Source: Akkermansiaceae bacterium UBA1506
Lineage (GTDB): Bacteria; Verrucomicrobiota; Verrucomicrobiia; Verrucomicrobiales; DEV007
Reading direction: 5' to 3'
DNA length: 11,561 nt
Assembly: GCA_002323995.1 (NCBI GenBank)
Contig: DCQY01000136.1
Coordinates: 1-11,561 of the forward strand
The stretch's first letter is position 1, and each line of letters opens with the position of its first letter. Positions 5,832 through 11,561 of this stretch are shown in pieces. The notes under the pieces were generated by a model. It was not told the DNA's origin. It saw only the letters and a list, made by a program, of their open reading frames with translations, and ran no database searches. Made by a program: the position numbers and the translations under genes.

Positions 5832-7859
5832 ATGGAATCGCCCACCGATAGCGCAGACGGTTGGTATCTTAACCAGCTGAAAGCTAACCCAGAGGACTGG
5901 CACCTCCGTTGCCTCGTCACTCAAAGACTTTACGAGTGCGGAAAATATGGCGAGGCAGCCACCCTGATGTCTGACGCTCCAGATATCCCCGCGGAGGAAG
6001 AGAACATCATTTTTGCAGCAACGATTCTCGGGGTCGAAAATCCCCTTACAGGTATCGCTATTCTCAAAGGTTTTCGAGCGGCCAGCGGAAGCTCTCCAGC
6101 CATCGAAAAGCTACAGCAGCAGCTCAAAGATTTGAACAATGACCACACCGCCAAATACCCGGCGACGCCTGAAACCAACGCGGTAAAGGTCATGTCGAAT
6201 CCTCACAAAGTGGCGCAAACCGATGTGGTTGTCGAAAGATCTGAGCACCCTCCTGAGATCGCTCCCACTCCTCCCCCCAAAACTGAATTCAAGGCTTCTC
6301 ATTTAGCTAACGTATCGGCCAGCGAAGTCGAAGACCGTGGCTATGAAGGCGAGTTTTCTCATGCTGTTGTTCTCGAGGACAATGAAGATTGTGGCCGCGC
6401 CTTCATTGTCGGCGAAGGGGAAGCCGTTCAAATCGCAGAGCGCGAGTCTCAAACCAAAGCAAAAATGAGTGCTGTGGCTGTCGCGGCCGTGGTTCACGTC
6501 CTGCTAATTCTTCTTCTCATGTTTGTCATCGTAGCTGCACCAGCGCCGACGCCGCCGCAGATTACGGTCGCTTCGATTCCTAACGATGAAGAAGTGGCAA
6601 TCGAGAATCAAACTCTTGTTCAAAACACACAGAAGACAGCTAGCGCAGCTCCGCCTACTCAACCCGTCATCACCAGTGACGCATTCTCAAATATCATCGT
6701 GCCTGATAATTTCGAGATGAACACTGACCTTTCTATGATCGCCATGTCAGACAACGACATTGGATTCGGCATCTCTATGAGCGGATTTGGAAGCCCCTCA
6801 AATATGGGAGCCATTCCCGCTGGGATGCGTTCTCGATGCACAGCATCTGAAAGGATGCGCCTGCTCCGAGAAATGGGTGGAGAGGATCGTGCAGAACGCG
6901 CTGTCCGAGATGGACTTGAATTTCTTACTTCCCAGCAAAACCCCAAAACAGGAGCTATTGGAAAAACTTTCACTGCGGGAATGACCGGCCTTTCGCTTCT
7001 CGCCTACCTCGGTCATTGCGAAACTCCCGCATCTCCTAAATTCGGTGATGCGGTCGTCAAAGCCGCTATGTATCTCATCGAAAAGTCGCTAAACAACAGT
7101 GGGCTGATGACCAACGGTGAAAATGGCAACCACCAAGCCTACGAACACGCCATCGCCACCTATGCTCTCGCCGAGCTTTACACCATGACCAGAGAAAGTG
7201 GTCGCGAAATACCTAGGCTAGAGTCCGTCATCAGAAAATCGGCTGGCATCATCATTAGTTACCAGCGGGGAAATGGTGGCTGGCCCTATTTGGCCCGTGA
7301 AAACAGCCACGACGACCTCTCCGTTTCAGGCTGGAACATCCAGGCGCTCAAAGCTGCCTACAACACTGACATCAACATTTCAGGTATCGACCGGGCTCTT
7401 GACAGAGCCACTGAAAATTATTTGCCAGCTATCCAGGATGCCAAGGGAGCCTTTAAGTATCGGCCAGAAGACGATCTCGGCAAACAATCACTTACCGGTG
7501 CTGCCCTACTCGGCATGCAGATCTGGAAAGGCCACGGGAGCGCTTCCTACAAAAAAGGCTATAGCTACCTGAAAGGTCGGCTCAAAAATCCAGCACTGAC
7601 TGAAGGAGGCCACGGACTTTACCAGCCCTATTACAACACTCAGGTATTTTTCATGGAGGGTGGACAAGACTGGGAACACTACAACGAAATATTCCAACCA
7701 AAGCTTCTCGATGCTCAAAACGAAGATGGTTCCTGGCTCGGCGACGGTAATCGGGAAGATTACCGCATCATGAACACAGCTTGGGCAATTCTCATGCTGG
7801 AAGTATACTACCGCTACCTCCCTACCACCGACAAAATCGACCTGATAAAAGGCGAATAG
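5832..7859 (+). CDS. Membrane-anchored TPR-like/TonB-like-helix/toroid protein (copy 2, paralog of the gene at 3420)
   Basis: This protein has the same order of parts as its upstream neighbour. A TPR-like head (NPEDWHLR...LYECGKYGEAATLM) is followed by a shorter variable linker. One membrane helix spans about 213-236 with a conserved His222 and the exit APAPTPPQI. The MRSRCTA block (332-338) precedes a toroid domain (about 345-670). Long stretches match copy 1 exactly, such as TAGMTGLSLLA, LGHCETP, YEHAIATYAL, SGREIPRL and the closing LMLEVYYRYLPTTD. The linkers barely align, and the shorter one explains most of the length difference (675 versus 762 residues). Cys336 and Cys396 keep the same 60-residue spacing as in copy 1. 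The start is uncertain: a GTG at 5808 would add eight residues. I prefer the ATG at 5832 because it leaves less extra sequence ahead of the part that matches copy 1; neither start has a clear ribosome site. Function is unknown, and the absence of DxDD argues against cyclase activity. Confidence 0.85.
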   Translation: MESPTDSADGWYLNQLKANPEDWHLRCLVTQRLYECGKYGEAATLMSDAPDIPAEEENIIFAATILGVENPLTGIAILKGFRAASGSSPAIEKLQQQLKDLNNDHTAKYPATPETNAVKVMSNPHKVAQTDVVVERSEHPPEIAPTPPPKTEFKASHLANVSASEVEDRGYEGEFSHAVVLEDNEDCGRAFIVGEGEAVQIAERESQTKAKMSAVAVAAVVHVLLILLLMFVIVAAPAPTPPQITVASIPNDEEVAIENQTLVQNTQKTASAAPPTQPVITSDAFSNIIVPDNFEMNTDLSMIAMSDNDIGFGISMSGFGSPSNMGAIPAGMRSRCTASERMRLLREMGGEDRAERAVRDGLEFLTSQQNPKTGAIGKTFTAGMTGLSLLAYLGHCETPASPKFGDAVVKAAMYLIEKSLNNSGLMTNGENGNHQAYEHAIATYALAELYTMTRESGREIPRLESVIRKSAGIIISYQRGNGGWPYLARENSHDDLSVSGWNIQALKAAYNTDINISGIDRALDRATENYLPAIQDAKGAFKYRPEDDLGKQSLTGAALLGMQIWKGHGSASYKKGYSYLKGRLKNPALTEGGHGLYQPYYNTQVFFMEGGQDWEHYNEIFQPKLLDAQNEDGSWLGDGNREDYRIMNTAWAILMLEVYYRYLPTTDKIDLIKGE

Positions 7860-7955
7860 CGAACTAGGCGCTGCAACTGCTTAGAAGAAATTACCTGGTA
7901 TTTCAGTCGCGGTGGTAAAAGAGGCTCTTTCAAAGCGGCTGCAGCGAGCGTAGAC

Positions 7956-7961
7956 TATAAT
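7956..7961 (+). promoter_or_regulatory. TATAAT hexamer directly before the cupin start
   Basis: A perfect TATAAT ends one base before the cupin ATG at 7962. As a sigma-70 -10 box it would start transcription inside the cupin gene, and the bases at the 17-base -35 position (AAGCGG, 7933-7938) are poor. It may be chance, or it may imply that transcripts for ribBA begin within the cupin frame. Confidence 0.15.
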
Positions 7962-8324
7962 ATGGCTGGTGAAGTGATTACAAAAAACTACCAAATTACA
8001 CAACTGACTGATGTTGCACCTACTCCCTGCCCGTGCGGCGAGGCGAGGCGTGCTTTCATCAACGATAAAAACACCGTCGCGTCGATGCACATTGTTGACA
8101 TCAAGCAAGATAGCGAACTTCACTTTCATAAAAAAATGACAGAACTCTACTACATCCTCGAAGGCAAAGGCCACATCGAGCTTGATGGGGAGGTCCACTC
8201 TCTGTCCCCTGGCACCGCAATCCTCATCAAGCCAGGCTGCCTTCACCGTGCCGTAGGATCCGACTTGAAAATTCTCAACGTGCCCATTCCGAAATTTGAC
8301 CCCGAAGACGAATACCTCGCCTGA
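7962..8324 (+). CDS. Small single-domain cupin protein
   Basis: This is a 120-residue single cupin barrel. Motif 1 gives His54, His56 and Glu61 (H-x-H-x4-E, then the Gly68/Gly70 turn) and motif 2 gives PGCLHR with His95, so the full 3-His/1-Glu metal site is present. A Cys-Pro-Cys pair lies at 23-25. Small cupins of this kind include isomerases, dioxygenases and sugar- or ligand-binding proteins, and the sequence alone does not choose between them. The gene ends 19 bases before ribBA on the same strand, so it is probably co-transcribed with the riboflavin genes. A role in that pathway or in its regulation is only inference. No Shine-Dalgarno sequence is visible upstream of the ATG. Confidence 0.85.
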   Translation: MAGEVITKNYQITQLTDVAPTPCPCGEARRAFINDKNTVASMHIVDIKQDSELHFHKKMTELYYILEGKGHIELDGEVHSLSPGTAILIKPGCLHRAVGSDLKILNVPIPKFDPEDEYLA

Positions 8325-8343
8325 CCTGTAATTTACTGTCATC

Positions 8344-9540
8344 ATGGAATTCAGCCCGATCGACGAAATCATCGCCGACATTAAAGCCGGCAAACTTGTC
8401 ATCATCGTAGATGACAAAGACCGAGAGAACGAAGGGGATCTCGTCTGCGCAGCGGAGAAGATCACCCCCGATATGATCAACTTTATGGCAACCAACGGCC
8501 GTGGCTTGATCTGCGCCCCGCTCCTTCCTGAAGCCACCGAGAGGCTCGGGCTTCCTTTAATGGTTCGACGAAATACCGAATCACATGGCACCAACTTTAC
8601 CGTCGCTGTTGATGCCGCCTCCGGCATCACCACCGGTATCAGCTCAGCTGACCGGGCTAGGACGGTGCAGATTCTGGCCAACCCACTGGCGGAGCCTGGG
8701 GATCTCGTTCGACCGGGACACATTCTTCCGCTTCAGGCCATGCAAGAAGGTGTGCTTCGCCGAGCCGGCCACACCGAAGCCGCTGTCGATCTTGCTCGCC
8801 TTGCAGACCTTCAGGCTGCAGGAGTTATCTGCGAGATCCTAAACGAAGATGGCACCATGGCCCGACTGCCCCAGCTAACAGAGTTCGCCGAAAAACACTC
8901 TCTGAAAATTGGAACGATAGCCTCTCTTATCGAATTCCGACGCCGTGAAGAAAAGCTAGTGCAACGAATCGAAACAATAAAAATGCCAACCGACTTCGGT
9001 ACGTTCGATCTGGTTCACTACGCCAGCCGAATCAACCCTACCGAGGAGCACCTGGCACTTGTAAAAGGTAACATTGACCCCGCTGAACCCACCCTCGTTC
9101 GGGTCCACAGCGAGTGCCTTACCGGTGATGTTTTCGGCTCTCGTCGCTGCGACTGTGGTAGCCAGTTGCACAGTGCCCTTGCCCAGATTGAGGCCGCCGG
9201 AAAAGGCGTTCTCGTTTACATGCGACAGGAAGGCCGTGGCATCGGACTCGCTAACAAAGTACGTGCCTACAAACTGCAGGAAGAGGGCCTCGATACGGTT
9301 GAGGCTAATGAGCGGCTTGGATTCGGTTCGGACCTTCGCGATTACGGCATGGGAGCCCAGATTCTTCACGATCTTGGCGTGCGCAAAATTCGTCTCATGA
9401 CCAACAACCCCAGAAAGGTCGTTGGTCTCGATGGGCACCAGCTTGAAATCGTCGAGAAAGTCCCCATCAAGATCACCCCAAATCCGCACAACGAACAGTA
9501 TCTCAAGACGAAACGAGACAAGCTCGGGCACATCCTGTAA
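8344..9540 (+). CDS. ribBA: Bifunctional 3,4-dihydroxy-2-butanone 4-phosphate synthase / GTP cyclohydrolase II
   Basis: The protein supplies both branches of riboflavin synthesis: ribulose 5-phosphate to dihydroxybutanone phosphate plus formate, and GTP to the diaminopyrimidine plus formate and pyrophosphate. The RibB half (1 to about 200) has the acidic loop DDKDRENEGDL (23-33) and GHTEA with His143. The RibA half (about 210-398) has the zinc cysteines 258, 269 and 271 (CLTGD...RRCDC), spaced as in E. coli RibA. It also has RQEGRGIGL (294-302), the RDYG block with Tyr334, and TNNPRKVVGL. All key residues of both halves are present, so both activities are expected, unlike fusions whose RibA half has decayed. 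The length (398) is normal for the fusion. ribH follows after 12 bases. No FMN riboswitch is recognisable upstream. Confidence 0.97.
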   Translation: MEFSPIDEIIADIKAGKLVIIVDDKDRENEGDLVCAAEKITPDMINFMATNGRGLICAPLLPEATERLGLPLMVRRNTESHGTNFTVAVDAASGITTGISSADRARTVQILANPLAEPGDLVRPGHILPLQAMQEGVLRRAGHTEAAVDLARLADLQAAGVICEILNEDGTMARLPQLTEFAEKHSLKIGTIASLIEFRRREEKLVQRIETIKMPTDFGTFDLVHYASRINPTEEHLALVKGNIDPAEPTLVRVHSECLTGDVFGSRRCDCGSQLHSALAQIEAAGKGVLVYMRQEGRGIGLANKVRAYKLQEEGLDTVEANERLGFGSDLRDYGMGAQILHDLGVRKIRLMTNNPRKVVGLDGHQLEIVEKVPIKITPNPHNEQYLKTKRDKLGHIL

Positions 9541-9552
9541 GCTAATTGAACC

Positions 9553-10026
9553 ATGTCAAAAAGCGCTCCAGAAGCCCCTGTAACTACCTCCCAAGCAGGC
9601 TCAATCTCTATTATTGCTAGCCGCTACAACGGTAAATACACCGACGCCTTGGTCAAATCCGCCAGTGAGACTCTGGCAAACCTAGCCCCGGATCTTGAGG
9701 TGAAGGTGACTCGCGTGCCTGGAGCTTTCGAAATCCCGGTGGTGGTCGAAGCGGTTGCCTGCAGCGATGTTCAACCACTTGCCATCATCGCCCTCGGTGT
9801 CATCATTCGTGGCTCTACTGCCCACGCCGACTTAATCGCCCAGTCAATCACCCAATCACTCCAAGAGACCGGCATTTCCCATCTGGTTCCTGTTATCCAC
9901 GAAGTCCTGCTTGTCGAAAATTCTGAGCAGGCAGAAGCGAGGTCGATCGGTGATGAATTGAACCGTGGTCGCGAAGCAGCAGAAGCAGCGGTTGCAATGA
10001 TCGAGGTCATGGGTGATGTCCTTTGA
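9553..10026 (+). CDS. ribH: 6,7-dimethyl-8-ribityllumazine synthase
   Basis: RibH condenses the ribitylamino-pyrimidine with dihydroxybutanone phosphate to form lumazine, the step before riboflavin synthase, and usually assembles into pentamers or 60-mers. Family marks are SRYN (23-26), VPGAFEIP (55-62), and ALGVIIRGSTAH with the catalytic His91. EQAEAR follows with Arg130, equivalent to the phosphate/catalytic arginine, and then NRGREAAEAA. In place of the usual FGVLT after the PVI strand it reads HEVLL (116-120), a variation beside the substrate site. At 157 residues it has a normal length plus a short N-terminal leader of about 15 residues. It sits 12 bases after ribBA and 6 bases before the dehydrogenase gene, so one operon is likely. 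No ribosome site is visible. Confidence 0.95.
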   Translation: MSKSAPEAPVTTSQAGSISIIASRYNGKYTDALVKSASETLANLAPDLEVKVTRVPGAFEIPVVVEAVACSDVQPLAIIALGVIIRGSTAHADLIAQSITQSLQETGISHLVPVIHEVLLVENSEQAEARSIGDELNRGREAAEAAVAMIEVMGDVL

Positions 10027-10032
10027 TTCTGC

Positions 10033-10986
10033 ATGAGCGACACGATTGTATTTCTTGATCGCGACACGACGGATCGAGGAGACCTTGATCTCTCCGAACT
10101 GGAATCACTCGGCAACGTTGTATACCATGGTATCACTCGCCCTGAAGAAATCAGCGAGCGTATCGCCGTGGCAAATATTGTCCTAACTAACAAAGTTGTG
10201 ATTAAAGGCGAAGAGATGGACGCGGCTTCTGATTTGAAGTTGATCCAGATCGTTGCCACCGGAGTCAACAATGTGGATCTCGACGCCGCCCGTGAGCGCG
10301 AACTGGCCGTCTGCAACGTTAGTGGCTACAGCACTGAATCGGTCGTCCAACATGTCTTCGCTTCTCTGCTCAATTTGGAGACCAACGTTCACCGTTTTGC
10401 GTCAGAAAAACACCTCTGGCCAAAGTCACCCATCTTCACTCGGCTTAATTACCCGATCAATGAACTCTCCGGCAAAACTCTCGGCATTGTCGGACTGGGA
10501 GCGATTGGCAAAGCCGTGGCTCGGGTCGGCACTGCCTTTGGCATGAAGATCGTCGCGCTGGCGCGCGAAGGCGGAAGCACAGGCGCAATACCTCGTCTCC
10601 CGGCGAAAGAATTCTTCGCTGTTTCAGATGTGGTGACTCTCCACTGCCCGCTGACACTCGATACGCATCACTTCATCAATTCTGAAACGCTCGGTATGAT
10701 GAAGAATTCAGCCATTTTAATCAATACTGGACGTGGTGATCTCATCAATGAGCCTCATCTCGTAACAGCGCTGGAAAATGGAACCATTCGAGCCGCAGCA
10801 GTCGACGTCGTCACGCCCGAGCCACCTCCAGTCGACCATCCTCTCATTGCAGCTGCTCTCAACAATCTCTTGGTTACGCCACACACCGCCTGGAGTTCGC
10901 TTGAAGCGCGGCAGCGATTAGTGGACAAGATCGTAGATAATATCAAAGCTTTCCGCCGAAGCGAGAAGCTGAATCGAATCATCTAA
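10033..10986 (+). CDS. D-2-hydroxyacid dehydrogenase, NAD-dependent (glycerate/hydroxypyruvate type)
   Basis: Members of this family reduce 2-oxoacids such as hydroxypyruvate, glyoxylate or pyruvate to D-2-hydroxyacids with NAD(P)H. The substrate domain spans about 1-100 and 290-317. The Rossmann domain carries GLGAIG (154-159). The catalytic set is complete: Arg234 in NTGRGDLI, Glu263 in TPEPP, and His284 in TPHTAWSS. The overall look is closest to HprA/glycerate dehydrogenase, but the substrate cannot be fixed from sequence. The segment after GLGAIG has no clear acidic residue at the usual NAD-selecting position (VALAREGGS), so NADPH use is possible. It starts 6 bases after ribH, which implies co-transcription although it has no known role in flavin synthesis. 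In many bacteria nusB follows ribH, and it does not do so here. Confidence 0.93.
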   Translation: MSDTIVFLDRDTTDRGDLDLSELESLGNVVYHGITRPEEISERIAVANIVLTNKVVIKGEEMDAASDLKLIQIVATGVNNVDLDAARERELAVCNVSGYSTESVVQHVFASLLNLETNVHRFASEKHLWPKSPIFTRLNYPINELSGKTLGIVGLGAIGKAVARVGTAFGMKIVALAREGGSTGAIPRLPAKEFFAVSDVVTLHCPLTLDTHHFINSETLGMMKNSAILINTGRGDLINEPHLVTALENGTIRAAAVDVVTPEPPPVDHPLIAAALNNLLVTPHTAWSSLEARQRLVDKIVDNIKAFRRSEKLNRII

Positions 10987-11014
10987 TCGCCGAACCGTCA
11001 GTGACCAGACACCC

Positions 11015-11561
11015 TTACTCTTCAGCTGGAACCGGTAGTGCTCTGGCGGGAGCCAAAATCGAAGAAGAATCTGTCTCTGCACCAGTCTCGGGAACTTCAG
11101 GAACCGGCAACGCAGGTTCCGACTCTTCGATTGGAACGACCGCTTCACTATCTCCCTTATCAGGCAATGGCAGGTTTTTGATTATCCCGTCGACTAACCC
11201 GTTTCCTTCAGACGGGGCACCCTCACTACCGATGTTCTTCTGTAATTGATCCGAAACCATTTTCGCCAAGTCTTCTTCGCCCCCAATCAACCCTTGGAGT
11301 ATCTCCATGGTTTCGGCTGAAGTTCCTAGAAGAGAACTCAGTTCTTCAGCAGCAAACTCAACAGGAAAACGCTTCAGCTTTAACGAAGGTTTCATCCACG
11401 GCCCTTCGCCTTCAATGATCACTTCCTTACCCTCCAGCGGCGTGCCGGTCACAACGGTTGGATCCATACTTGCCCTCGCCGTGAATTTCGTGGTCTCTCT
11501 CTTAAAGTTGACGTTAGCATCCATCAAAACATTGGCTCCCACCTGCGTTACAGTCAGATCG
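11015..11561 (-). CDS. C-terminal part of an unidentified protein, cut by the window edge
   Basis: The frame is open from the right edge to a TAA at 11015-11017 on the minus strand, so the start lies outside the window. A GTG at 11540-11542 is in frame, but open sequence continues upstream of it to 11560, so it is probably internal. The first half alternates polar and hydrophobic residues in a beta-rich pattern (VLMDANVNFKRE, EVIIEGEGPW, SLKLKRFP), somewhat like the C-terminal regions of large AsmA-like envelope proteins. This likeness is weak. The last 60 residues are low-complexity and Pro/Glu/Ala-rich and are probably disordered. The gene converges on the dehydrogenase with only 28 bases between the stops, and I see no clear hairpin terminator there. 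I do not recognise the function. Confidence 0.7.
   Translation of the reverse strand, partial: DLTVTQVGANVLMDANVNFKRETTKFTARASMDPTVVTGTPLEGKEVIIEGEGPWMKPSLKLKRFPVEFAAEELSSLLGTSAETMEILQGLIGGEEDLAKMVSDQLQKNIGSEGAPSEGNGLVDGIIKNLPLPDKGDSEAVVPIEESEPALPVPEVPETGAETDSSSILAPARALPVPAEE

Noticed and set aside
3420..7859. Calling the two large proteins squalene-hopene cyclases or prenyltransferases
   Set aside because: The toroid repeats match the fold, but the DxDD catalytic motif is missing, and the TPR-like head plus TonB-like anchor do not occur in those enzymes.
7860..8343. FMN riboswitch upstream of the riboflavin genes
   Set aside because: Neither the 102-base gap before the cupin nor the 19-base gap before ribBA contains recognisable RFN-element sequence, and the second is far too short.
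7881..8723. Open minus-strand frame of 280 codons opposite the cupin and ribBA
   Set aside because: It lies opposite two clearly recognised genes, has a low-complexity Ser/Arg/Val-rich composition and shows no family motif. It is a by-product of codon use on the plus strand.
8956..9531. Open minus-strand frame of 191 codons opposite the RibA half of ribBA
   Set aside because: The plus strand encodes a complete GTP cyclohydrolase II with all key residues, and the antisense product has no recognisable domain.
9771..10316. Open minus-strand frame of 181 codons opposite ribH and the dehydrogenase start
   Set aside because: It is Ser/Arg-rich without motifs and lies opposite two well-supported genes.
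1..11561. CRISPR array, insertion sequence or prophage genes
   Set aside because: I found no regularly spaced repeats, no transposase or integrase, and no terminal inverted repeats.

Overview
The window looks like chromosomal, mostly housekeeping DNA from a Gram-negative bacterium. Verrucomicrobiota, possibly an Opitutae-like lineage, is my best guess. That rests on four traits: moderate GC, an IF-1 with a long basic tail, large one-helix membrane proteins ending in squalene-cyclase-like toroid domains, and a fused ribBA followed by ribH. This placement is inference; no rRNA is present to test it. Most genes also lack a visible Shine-Dalgarno sequence.

Layout: the 3' end of a tRNA (1-24, CCA encoded) is followed by about 500 bases with no convincing gene. 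Next comes a plus-strand run: infA (IF-1 with a C-terminal extension), an hscB-like J-domain gene and an hscA-like Hsp70 gene. Two large paralogous genes follow (3420-5708 and 5832-7859). Each encodes a TPR-like cytoplasmic head, a charged linker, one TonB/TolA-like transmembrane helix with a conserved His and a Pro-rich exit, and a periplasmic alpha/alpha-toroid domain. After a 102-base gap comes a tightly packed group: a small cupin, ribBA, ribH and a D-2-hydroxyacid dehydrogenase, with gaps of 19, 12 and 6 bases. The right edge holds the C-terminal part of a minus-strand gene that converges on the dehydrogenase and runs out of the window.

How the genes work together: HscB and HscA would form a J-protein/Hsp70 pair that helps load Fe-S clusters from a scaffold protein encoded elsewhere. 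RibBA supplies both precursors of riboflavin (dihydroxybutanone phosphate from ribulose 5-phosphate, and the pyrimidine from GTP), and RibH joins the branches to make lumazine. The cupin and dehydrogenase look co-transcribed with them but have no established place in that pathway. The twin toroid proteins are the least understood part. They lack the DxDD catalytic motif of triterpene cyclases, so they look like membrane-anchored periplasmic binding or structural proteins rather than enzymes of that family.
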